Assembly: GCA_049515175.1 (NCBI GenBank)
Contig: JBEKUI010000109.1
Location: 1 to 13,633, forward strand
DNA length: 13,633 nucleotides
From: JACQNR01 sp049515175
GTDB taxonomy: Bacteria; Acidobacteriota; Terriglobia; UBA7540
Direction: 5' to 3'
The notes beneath the pieces were generated by a model. It saw nothing but the letters and a program-made list of their open reading frames with translations, ran no database searches and was not told the DNA's origin. Positions 1 to 5,888 of the stretch are shown in pieces; within the stretch, counting starts at the first letter, position 1; each line of letters opens with the position of its first letter. The translations under genes were made by a program, and so were the position numbers.

Positions 1-209
1 CCGGTGCACGCGGGCGGTCTCCAGTCGCGGCCGAAATCAGACTTGCTCCATAACTTCACGATGGCCGAATCATCCAGACCAGGATAGGGCGGAACGGGTT
101 CCTTTCCGCATGGCGGCTGCGGTCCTGATTGCGCATAGCCGTGCGCCTGGCAGAGCAGCATGGCCGACAATACAAACTGAACGCAATGCCAGGTCCAAGT
201 CCGGACCAT
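1..209 (-). CDS. Secreted hypothetical protein, N-terminal part, truncated by window edge
   Basis: An open frame runs from an ATG at 209 off the left edge of the window, giving about 69 residues with no stop. The N-terminus (MVRTWTWHCVQFVLSAMLLC) has a basic residue followed by a hydrophobic core. It ends near HGYA-QSG, which resembles a signal-peptidase I site. The mature part begins QSGPQPPCGKEPVPPYPG and continues through an LWSKSDFGRDW stretch to PPAC at the edge. It is rich in Pro, Trp and Cys, as expected of a folded exported protein. I do not recognise a named family, although the CGKEPVPPYP/WRPPAC pattern resembles small secreted proteins I associate with Acidobacteriota (from memory, not checked). 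An in-frame ATG at 236 would add nine residues. Neither start has a strong ribosome site. The coherent signal peptide is the main support. Confidence 0.55.
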   Translation of the reverse strand, partial: MVRTWTWHCVQFVLSAMLLCQAHGYAQSGPQPPCGKEPVPPYPGLDDSAIVKLWSKSDFGRDWRPPACT

Positions 210-532
210 CGTCTTATGATGCGGATCTGCGCTCATCGGACCAGCATAGTTGTTGCCCGGGGCCTGGGTCTAGTACAGAAAATGCATTCGAATAAAACTT
301 GATCGGCAAATCGTCACGTCGAGTCCCTAACAACGGAGCAATCTCTTCTGCCTCGTCTTGTTTGGTCAGGGGGAAACTCTGACCTTGCTAAGGATCTCGG
401 CCAGAACGCGTTTCATTGCAGACACATCATCGCGGACATCCGCGAGCATCGCTGCGCGTTCAGATAAAAATCCATGTTAAGGCGACTTGTTTGGATAGGG
501 GCCGTAGTACGCGGTTAATGAGTCCCGGCCCC
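210..532. other. Intergenic stretch with a possible coding relic
   Basis: I see no convincing complete gene here. On the minus strand 366-449 reads MLADVRDDVSAMKRVLAEIL and then seven more residues to a stop. It is amphipathic and helix-like, as at the end of a coiled-coil protein. The frame is closed by a stop only about ten codons upstream and has no ribosome site, so it may be a relic or chance. The HEAT-protein end of the stretch carries a GC-rich inverted repeat (498-532). Confidence 0.4.
498..532 (-). terminator. Possible hairpin terminator after HEAT-repeat gene
   Basis: GGGGCCG (498-504) and CGGCCCC (526-532) are perfectly complementary and flank a 21-nt loop. The repeat lies immediately downstream of the TGA at 533-535 of the minus-strand HEAT gene. 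The loop is long and no T-run follows, so this is a stem-loop at a gene end rather than a classic intrinsic terminator. Confidence 0.25.
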
Positions 533-1360
533 TCACCGCGCCGGCAGCTTCTTCGTTAGCTGCTGCAGTCTGATGTAGGCCGCGGCGGCGCGAAAGCGCA
601 CCGAATGCCTCTCGTCATCCAGCAGGGGGACCAACTTCTCCCGGAATTCTGGGAAGGGATGCATCGCCACCAGGTGAACGGCCGCAGCGCGCACTGACCA
701 TTCCTCGTCCGACAATGCCGATCCTACCGCATCAGCCAGGGTTGGATCACGCGAGCTTCCGATGAGCAGCAGAGAGGCGCCCCGGGCCGAAGAATCAGGG
801 TCCGTCAGGATACCTTGTGCCGAAGATAATCCGAACCCAAGACCCGGCACGGGAGCAAAACCTGCTGCCTGAATGCCGATGTAAGTGAAAAGCTTGGTAG
901 GAGTGTGCAACATGCGCAAGGCGCTCCGTTTCTTTTTGCTGAGATAGCTTGAGGACGCTTTAGACTCTCCGCTAACCACGGCGAGAAGAAACTGCACCCC
1001 ATCGGGGTCGTGCATTTGGTAAAGCACTTTGGCTGCGGCGAAGTCGACTTCGGGAACGGGATCCTGCAGAGCTTTCTTCAAAAGAGGAAGGGTCCGGTTG
1101 TCCTTGAAGTCCCCCAGGGTGATAACCACCGCAATCCGGACCGAAACGTCGTGGTCATCGAGCATCGGGGCAAGAGACTGAAGAGCGTTATCCTTTATCC
1201 CCACCAGGCTCAGGGCCTCCGCCGCGCGTTTTCGAACGTCCGGATTTTTGTCCTGGGTGCCCTCGGCCAGCATGCTTTGGCACCTTTGGACGGTATCGGC
1301 GGGTTTAGTCTGCCCAAACGCCAGCGTCGTGCTCAGCATCATCAGTATCCAGATCCACAC
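533..1360 (-). CDS. Secreted HEAT-repeat protein
   Basis: This is a 275-residue protein with an N-terminal signal peptide (MWIWILMMLSTTLAFGQ; likely cut after about residue 16). HEAT-like helical repeats follow. One block spans about residues 38-130, with repeat cores such as NPDVRKRAAEAL and DVSVRIAVVITLGDF. A second block spans about 187-268, including EEWSVRAAAVHLVAM and RHSVRFRAAAAYIRL. Between them residues 132-186 form a basic and then Gly-rich insert without the repeat pattern. HEAT repeats usually form a superhelical protein-binding surface, so an extracytoplasmic scaffold or binding role is likely, but the partner is unknown. The start is GTG, chosen because AAAGGAG lies nine bases upstream at 1370-1376 and because it begins the signal peptide. 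The gene stands alone on its strand, with no operon partner visible. Confidence 0.8.
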   Translation of the reverse strand: MWIWILMMLSTTLAFGQTKPADTVQRCQSMLAEGTQDKNPDVRKRAAEALSLVGIKDNALQSLAPMLDDHDVSVRIAVVITLGDFKDNRTLPLLKKALQDPVPEVDFAAAKVLYQMHDPDGVQFLLAVVSGESKASSSYLSKKKRSALRMLHTPTKLFTYIGIQAAGFAPVPGLGFGLSSAQGILTDPDSSARGASLLLIGSSRDPTLADAVGSALSDEEWSVRAAAVHLVAMHPFPEFREKLVPLLDDERHSVRFRAAAAYIRLQQLTKKLPAR

Positions 1361-2000
1361 GGTGATTGACTCCTTTCAGCCTGCGTCATTTCGCCGGTTA
1401 GTGCCAGCGAAGCAGACACCGCTCCCCGCAATCGCTTGTTGCTATACTCGTCTCTGGTTCTTGCCGCCCGGCTTGTCCGGCGGTTCCTGCGTCACGATAC
1501 CCGGGCTTCCGTCTCCACACGTGAGGCGTGCAAGCGGCCTCTTGGAATTCACCTATGCGTTTCCCGTCTTCATTTTGCTTGGCCTTGTCATCCGCTTCTT
1601 CCGCTCGGCTGCTTTCTGGAATCCCTGATAATATTCTCGCTCGCATCCACCCCGCGTTGAGAGTAACCCACACTTTGACCGGAATTTCCATCTTGATTCT
1701 CCGGCCAAGCGGTAACATACACCCGACCGCCTCTGAATGAAAGGCCCAGTCGGGTTTTCAGCGTTGGGTGCTTCCACGGACCACGGAACGGGTCCGGTTT
1801 GCCTCTCCGGAGAATCCCAAAGCCCGAAGCTGCCGTTTTTTCGACCCTGACCTCAGACACTTTTCCTTCCGCTTGCCTCCCTCGTCGATGAAATCTGCTC
1901 AGGTTTGCGGCTCGCCTACCCCGTTGGAGATGGCAGCGCTGCGATCCGCTGTAGGATCGACGGGGGGCGCAGACATCGTTTTTTGATGTCTGCGAGGGCC
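1361..2000. other. Gene-poor region, no supported gene
   Basis: Short open frames exist on both strands but none reads like a known protein. The best candidate is a minus-strand frame from an ATG at 1691 to a stop at 1398. It has GGAG about seven bases upstream and 97 residues starting MEIPVKVWVTLNAGWM, but its C-terminal half has random-looking composition. On the plus strand 1440-1448 reads TGCTATACT, an extended -10 motif without a clear -35. It could start a transcript into this region, possibly a small RNA. The stem CCGCC/GGCGG near 1464-1485 would lie in that transcript. These are weak signals. Confidence 0.3.
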
Positions 2001-2054
2001 GGATACCCGCGAAAGCGGGAACTCACCGTGGACCCCCGCGTCAGCGGGAATCCA
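2001..2054. repeat. Two GCGGG hairpin repeats
   Basis: Two short palindromes lie close together. The first is CCCGC-GAAA-GCGGG at 2006-2019. The second is CCCGC-GTCA-GCGGG at 2035-2048, followed by AATCCA. They match the widespread intergenic palindrome whose core is TTCCCGC-NNNN-GCGGGAA. A third copy is at 2160-2186. No coding frame is supported here. Confidence 0.6.
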
Positions 2055-2061
2055 CCCGCCC

Positions 2062-2121
2062 GTAGAGACGGCCCGGTGGGCCGTCTCGCCTGCCGGAGAC
2101 ACCTCACCGAGGCGTCTCTAC
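2062..2121. repeat. REP/BIME-like dumbbell element (copy a)
   Basis: This 60-bp element starts GTAG and ends CTAC. The outer arms CGTAGAGACG (2061-2070) and CGTCTCTACG (2113-2122) are perfectly complementary. Inside are two hairpins. The left one is GAGACGGCCC-GGT-GGGCCGTCTC (2065-2087, perfect 10-bp stem). The right one is GAGACACCTC-ACC-GAGGCGTCTC (2096-2118, one G-T pair). A GTAG head followed by a hairpin, with a second unit inverted, is the layout described for REP units paired as BIMEs that are mobilised by RAYT transposases. That assignment is inference; no RAYT gene is in the window. Confidence 0.65.
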
Positions 2122-2159
2122 GTTGTGCCTGCTCCATCATTCCCGCCCCCCCCTTTCCC

Positions 2160-2186
2160 CGTCATTCCCGCGTCAGCGGGAATCCA
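2160..2186. repeat. GCGGG hairpin repeat, third copy
   Basis: TTCCCGC (2165-2171), loop GTCA (2172-2175) and GCGGGAA (2176-2182) form a perfect 7-bp stem, followed by TCCA. It has the same loop as the copy at 2035-2048 and is the best preserved of the three. Confidence 0.6.
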
Positions 2187-2284
2187 CGCGCGATTGGAGC
2201 AAGCGGCTTTTCTGTCCTTCTTGCACGACAATGGAGATTAAAGCATACGCGCCCGCCGGGGTTAGGGCGATGATCGGAGAGCAA

Positions 2285-2379
2285 GTAGCGCAGAGTTCGT
2301 GTTTTTCGAACTTTGTGGCTCGTTCTTCAGAAATAGGGCCGTCCGTCAGCCGACGGATTACAGACCAACTCTGCGCTAC
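2285..2379. repeat. REP/BIME-like dumbbell element (copy b)
   Basis: This 95-bp element has perfect 13-bp inverted ends, GTAGCGCAGAGTT (2285-2297) and AACTCTGCGCTAC (2367-2379). The left inner hairpin pairs GCAGAGTTCG (2290-2299) with CGAACTTTGT (2307-2316) across a T-rich loop. The right inner hairpin is TCCGTC-AGCC-GACGGA (2342-2357). The right half shares a 20-base identical core and 12 of 13 terminal bases with the element at 10613-10668. It could also be a very small MITE; I see no clear target duplication. Confidence 0.6.
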
Positions 2380-2439
2380 CCGCTCGTTTCTTTGCGGCAA
2401 CGCCGCCATACCGCTGCGCCCCGAGGGCGCCGATCACGC

Positions 2440-2495
2440 GTAGGGGCAATTCACGAATTGCCCGCGATAAAGGGCGATTCATGAATCGCCCCTAC
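2440..2495. repeat. REP/BIME-like dumbbell element (copy c)
   Basis: This 56-bp element is bounded by GTAG (2440-2443) and CTAC (2492-2495). Complementary outer arms are CGTAGGGGC (2439-2447) and GCCCCTACG (2488-2496). Two perfect 9-bp palindromes lie inside: GGGCAATTC/GAATTGCCC (2444-2463) and GGGCGATTC/GAATCGCCC (2472-2491). The architecture equals that of the element at 2062-2121, but the stem sequence is unrelated. Confidence 0.65.
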
Positions 2496-2510
2496 GTAAC
2501 GCCGCGCGGC

Positions 2511-2539
2511 TTGATTTTAGCCGCGTCGAGGCGTACATT
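2511..2539 (+). promoter_or_regulatory. Sigma-70-type promoter for the tandem secreted genes
   Basis: TTGATT at 2511-2516 and TACATT at 2534-2539 are separated by exactly 17 bases. Transcription would start near 2546, giving a leader of about 35 nt that contains the ribosome site GGGAGGG (2568-2574) of the gene starting at 2581. The pair lies just downstream of the repeat element ending at 2495. Confidence 0.5.
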
Positions 2540-2580
2540 AGCGGCAAGGGATAGCTCGGAGCAATTTGGGAGGGCTTTCC

Positions 2581-3192
2581 ATGAAGTGTAAACAAATAGG
2601 GCTGTGCCTGCTGGGCACGGCGTTGTTTCTGGCGGCGACGGCATGGGGCCAGCAGGCTGCCAACCAGGGCGCGTCGCTGGGCGATTTGGCCAAGCAGGAA
2701 CGCACCCGGCGAATGAAAGTCATGCAGGACCGCTCGGTCCGCACGTGGTCGAACGACAACATGCCCAAGCGTCCGCCTTCGGAAGGTCTGACGGCGGCGG
2801 AGGGCATGTCCACAGCGCCTCCACCCGCCGCGAGCGGGAGTTCGCCCGCTGGATCAACTCCCCCTGAAACGGCTTCCAGCGGCGACACGGCTGGCGGTCC
2901 CGAAACTCACGATGAGGCCTACTATCGCAAGAAGGCCGGGGAGCTTCGCTCCCGCCTGGGATTGCATCAGCGTGAGCTGAGCGTCCTACAGCAGAAACAA
3001 GGGCAGAACGAAATGCAGTATTCCTCCGACCCCAACAAGACGTTGCAGCAGGAATACTCGCGCTCTGACATCAACAAAGCAAACGACTCGATTGCCAAGA
3101 AGCAGCAGGAGATCATGGACGACCAGCGCGCCATCCAGGAATTGGAAAGCCAGCTCGGTCGCGAGGGTCATCCCCCGGGCTGGCTACGCTGA
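2581..3192 (+). CDS. Secreted WSNDN-motif protein, first tandem copy
   Basis: This is a 203-residue exported protein of unrecognised function. Residues 1-23 form a signal peptide ending AWG-QQ. The N-terminal conserved part follows: SLGDLAKQERTRR (32-44), SVRTWSNDNMPK (52-63) and a GLTAAEGMSTAPPP stretch (69-82). A Pro/Ser/Thr/Ala-rich linker spans about 83-108. Residues 111-194 are charged and Gln-rich with coiled-coil character. The last residues are GHPPGWLR. The downstream gene at 3262 repeats the same order of elements, so this is a tandem duplication. The start was moved from a TTG at 2566 to the ATG at 2581 because GGGAGGG lies seven bases before it. Protein interaction or envelope structure is plausible from the coiled coil, but no function is established. 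Confidence 0.8.
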   Translation: MKCKQIGLCLLGTALFLAATAWGQQAANQGASLGDLAKQERTRRMKVMQDRSVRTWSNDNMPKRPPSEGLTAAEGMSTAPPPAASGSSPAGSTPPETASSGDTAGGPETHDEAYYRKKAGELRSRLGLHQRELSVLQQKQGQNEMQYSSDPNKTLQQEYSRSDINKANDSIAKKQQEIMDDQRAIQELESQLGREGHPPGWLR

Positions 3193-3261
3193 TCGGCGAG
3201 CAACGGGGCCGGGCCATCCGGCTGACCCTTTATCGGAATTGATCATCAGGGCGAGGTGTTC

Positions 3262-3846
3262 ATGAGCGGTCAACGCGCTTTTCTCATTGCATTGGTCCTG
3301 GTCTGCGGAGTTTCGCTGGCCCGGGCGCAAAGCCTCGGCGATGTTGCCCGCGCCACGCGCGAGAATCGCCAAAAGGTGATGCAACAGAAGTCGGTGCGGA
3401 CCTGGAGCAACGACAACATTCCCAAGGCTCCGCCCTCGTCAGGCCCCACGGCCGCCGCCGGCATGTCCGCCGAACCTCCACCGCCCGCCCAGACCACCCC
3501 CGCGGTCGAGACTCCGGGCGCTTCCTCAGCCCCAGCCGACGCCGGCGCGGACAAGAAGAAATCGCGCGAGTATTGGCAGCAGCAATTCAAGGTGGCGCGG
3601 GAGAAATATGCCGCGGACGATGAGCAGCAAAGACTTTCCGAAGACGAACTGAGCTTGCTGCAAATCCAGCAGGCGCGCGAGCTCACACCGGAAACTCAAA
3701 CCCAGCTTGAATCCAGCATCAAAGCCAAGACCGCCGATGTCGAAGCCAAGCGCGCTCAGGCGGCGAAAACCAAGAAGGCTTTGGACGACGTGGAAAAAGA
3801 GTTTCGTGATAGTGGCGCTCCTGCCGACTGGGCCAAGACGGAATAA
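3262..3846 (+). CDS. Secreted WSNDN-motif protein, second tandem copy
   Basis: This is a 194-residue paralogue of the gene ending 69 bases upstream. The signal peptide covers residues 1-22 (cut near ARA-QS). It is followed directly by SLGDVARATRENRQKVM (24-40) and SVRTWSNDNIPK (44-55). A PPSSGPTAAAGMSAEPPPP stretch (57-75), a Pro/Ala/Thr-rich linker, and a Gln/Glu/Lys/Ala-rich coiled-coil region (about 101-182) come next. It ends in SGAPADWAKTE, which matches the G-x-P-x-x-W end of the first copy. Identity is concentrated in the N-terminal motif; linker and coiled coil have diverged. The ATG at 3262 is preferred over the GTG at 3256 because AGGGCGAGG sits at 3248-3256. The two genes are probably co-transcribed. 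A weak hairpin (3208-3222) lies between them. Confidence 0.8.
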   Translation: MSGQRAFLIALVLVCGVSLARAQSLGDVARATRENRQKVMQQKSVRTWSNDNIPKAPPSSGPTAAAGMSAEPPPPAQTTPAVETPGASSAPADAGADKKKSREYWQQQFKVAREKYAADDEQQRLSEDELSLLQIQQARELTPETQTQLESSIKAKTADVEAKRAQAAKTKKALDDVEKEFRDSGAPADWAKTE

Positions 3847-3923
3847 CTTCCTGGAACAGATCGCCGCGTATTGATCTGGGGCGGGCCGTGTGCGGCTCGA
3901 GATGCCCCTTCCCTGCCCTCACG

Positions 3924-4679
3924 CTACCCTTTCTGGCCCAGGTGTAGCGCAGCGACTCCCCCAAAGAAATTCCGATAACGAACCTGCGTGAATCCCGTCT
4001 CGCGCAGCGCCGCCGCGAGTTGCTCCTGATCCGGAAACAGCGCCACTGATTGAGGGAGATACTGGTAGGGTCCGCGAACGCCGGAGATCCAGGTGCCCAG
4101 GCGGGGCAGGATGTGGTGGAAGTAGAATCGGAAGACCGGGCCAAAGACCGGCCAGCGCACCGAGGAAAATTCCAGAATCGCCGCGTATCCGCCGGGCCTC
4201 AGGACGCGGTGCATCTCGCGCAGTCCCCGGCCATAGTCCGCGAGATTGCGAAAACCAAACGCGGCGCTGATGGCGTCGAGCGACGCGTCAGCAAGGGGCA
4301 GTTGGAGCGTGTCGGCTTCCAGGAAATGAACCGCGCGGCGGGAGGTTCGCGCCTTTACGCGCGCTCGCTCGAGCATGGGGCGGCTGAAGTCCGCGCCCAA
4401 AACCTTCCCTGGCGAATAGCGCGCCAGCGCCAGCGCCAGGTCGCCCGTGCCGCAGCAGACGTCCACCGCCACCGACCCGGGCCGCGCGAGGGTGGTGCGC
4501 AATTCCCGCGCGGCGGCGTTCCGCCAGGCGATGTCGCAGCCGAGCGAGAGGAAATGGTTCAGGAAATCGTAGCGCGGGGCGACGCGCCCGAACATCTCGC
4601 GCACGGCGCGCGCCGTACTGCTCGCATCGTTGGAGTCCCCCAGGAGGCTGCCGCGCGAGGCGCGTGGAGCGTCATGCAT
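3924..4679 (-). CDS. menG: Demethylmenaquinone methyltransferase (MenG/UbiE family)
   Basis: This SAM-dependent C-methyltransferase catalyses the last step of menaquinone synthesis. In organisms with ubiquinone the same family methylates its precursor. At 251 residues from the chosen start it matches the usual UbiE length. Visible features are the family signature YDFLNHFLSLGCDIAWR (38-53), SAM-binding motif I VAVDVCCGTGDLALALA (70-86), an acidic residue in GADFSRPML (95-103), FGFRNLADY (141-149), and the second signature RVLRPGGYAAILEFS (158-172). The start is the ATG at 4679, which overlaps the end of aroB by 8 bases (ATGCATGA), indicating coupled translation. An upstream ATG at 4745 would add 22 residues unlike the family. 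Pairing with aroB makes sense because chorismate is the menaquinone precursor, and menaquinone is the more likely product here (inference). Confidence 0.92.
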   Translation of the reverse strand: MHDAPRASRGSLLGDSNDASSTARAVREMFGRVAPRYDFLNHFLSLGCDIAWRNAAARELRTTLARPGSVAVDVCCGTGDLALALARYSPGKVLGADFSRPMLERARVKARTSRRAVHFLEADTLQLPLADASLDAISAAFGFRNLADYGRGLREMHRVLRPGGYAAILEFSSVRWPVFGPVFRFYFHHILPRLGTWISGVRGPYQYLPQSVALFPDQEQLAAALRETGFTQVRYRNFFGGVAALHLGQKG

Positions 4680-5760
4680 GTTGCCCGGCTCGTTGCGTGT
4701 CGAGGAGAGCGGCCCGTACATGGGCCGGGGGAACGTTCGCCTCAATCAGCATTTTCCCGACGCGTTCGGGGAGGATCCAATGGACTCTTCCTCCCACAGC
4801 TTTCTTGTCACGCGGCAGCAGACCCAGGATGCGGCCGGGCGCGAGGTCGCGGATGGGCGGCAGCGGGCCGACGCGCCGCACGAGGCTGCGGATGCGCGCC
4901 GCGTCGTGTGGGCCGAGAACCTCGATCCGTTCCGCCAGGCGCATCGCGGCGAGCAAGCCCCAGGCCACCGCTTCCCCGTGCAAGAAACGGCGATAGTGCG
5001 TCACCTCTTCGAAGGCGTGGCCGAAGGTGTGGCCGAGATTCAGCACCCGGCGCAGCCCCGCTTCCCGCTCGTCGGCGCAGACCACTTCCACTTTCACCAG
5101 CGCCGCGTGCGCGAGCAGCGGCCCCAGCGCCTCGGCTTGCGACGGGCGCATCAATTCCAGATTCGATTCCAACTCGCCAAACAGCCGCTCGCCGGCCAGG
5201 ATCGCGTGCTTCACCACTTCGTAGAGTCCGGACCGGAAGGCGCGCGTGTCGAGTGTCGCAAGAACCGTCGGATCTGAAATCACCAGCCGCGGCGGATAGA
5301 ATGTGCCCACGAGATTCTTCATCGCGCCGACGTTGACCGCGGTTTTTCCGCCGATGGCGCTGTCCACCTGGGCGACGACGGTCGTCGGCGCCTGCACGTA
5401 ATCGATGCCGCGCATGTAGGTCGAAGCCACGAATCCGCCCAGGTCGCCGATGACGCCGCCGCCGAAAGCGACGAGCAACGAGCGCCGGTCGGCTCCGCCC
5501 TCGAGCAGCGCCCCCGCCACGCGCTCCGCCATGCGCACGCTCTTGGAGGTTTCACCCGCCGGAACGAAGATCGTCCGCAGATGGCGCAGCCCCGAACCGC
5601 GCAGGAATTTCCTTCCCCAGCGCTTCCACAGTTGTTCTTCGGTGAGCACGAAGCGCGATGAATAGCCGTCGGGCGCGAGGGTCTGTAGAGCGTGCCAGGC
5701 GCCGGCGCCGGCGACGACATCGTAGGCGCAACTTCCCGAGGTGACATGCATATGTTTCAT
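4672..5760 (-). CDS. aroB: 3-dehydroquinate synthase
   Basis: AroB converts DAHP to 3-dehydroquinate, the second step of the shikimate pathway, using NAD and a divalent metal in the cytoplasm. The 362-residue length is normal. The NAD-binding GGGVIGDLGGFVASTYMRG core lies at 100-118. It is followed by the very conserved PTTVVAQVDSAIGGKTAVN region (125-143). FRSGLYEVVKHAIL (175-188) supplies the Glu metal ligand. NLGHTFGHAFE (241-251) and the HGEAVAWGL motif (261-269) supply the His ligands. The ATG at 5760 follows a weak TGAGG ribosome site. The gene is first in a two-gene unit with menG and is divergent from nadB across about 128 bp. Confidence 0.96.
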   Translation of the reverse strand: MKHMHVTSGSCAYDVVAGAGAWHALQTLAPDGYSSRFVLTEEQLWKRWGRKFLRGSGLRHLRTIFVPAGETSKSVRMAERVAGALLEGGADRRSLLVAFGGGVIGDLGGFVASTYMRGIDYVQAPTTVVAQVDSAIGGKTAVNVGAMKNLVGTFYPPRLVISDPTVLATLDTRAFRSGLYEVVKHAILAGERLFGELESNLELMRPSQAEALGPLLAHAALVKVEVVCADEREAGLRRVLNLGHTFGHAFEEVTHYRRFLHGEAVAWGLLAAMRLAERIEVLGPHDAARIRSLVRRVGPLPPIRDLAPGRILGLLPRDKKAVGGRVHWILPERVGKMLIEANVPPAHVRAALLDTQRAGQHA

Positions 5761-5800
5761 GGGGCCTCAGTCGCGAAACAGGAATTAGCTCGACCAGCTA

Positions 5801-5829
5801 GAGATAGCACACGCCCTTACGCGCGGCAA
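5801..5829 (-). promoter_or_regulatory. Candidate aroB-menG promoter
   Basis: On the minus strand TTGCCG (5829-5824) and TATCTC (5806-5801) are spaced by 17 bases, and a TG precedes the -10 by one base (extended -10). Initiation near 5795 would give a leader of about 35 nt before the aroB ATG at 5760. The -10 is imperfect. Confidence 0.4.
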
Positions 5830-5888
5830 GCCTCCACGTGGCGCGCGCGCCGCCGGGCAGTTGCGCGGGTAGGAATCGAAGGGCTATG

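Noticed and set aside
2285..2379. Insertion sequence or MITE with target duplication
   Set aside because: There are perfect 13-bp inverted ends, but no transposase and no clear direct repeat flanks the ends; the GTAG/CTAC dumbbell reading fits all four copies better.
2000..2500. CRISPR-like array
   Set aside because: The repeats are palindromic, differ in sequence, and have irregular spacing with no constant repeat/unique spacer pattern.
3847..3923. Bidirectional terminator between the convergent WSNDN gene and menG
   Set aside because: A short GGGCCG/CGGCTC stem is present, but no T-run follows on either strand, so the support is too weak to list.
4050..5336. 428-codon plus-strand open frame
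   Set aside because: It is antisense to aroB and menG, and its second half is Arg/Ala/Pro low-complexity sequence typical of a shadow frame.
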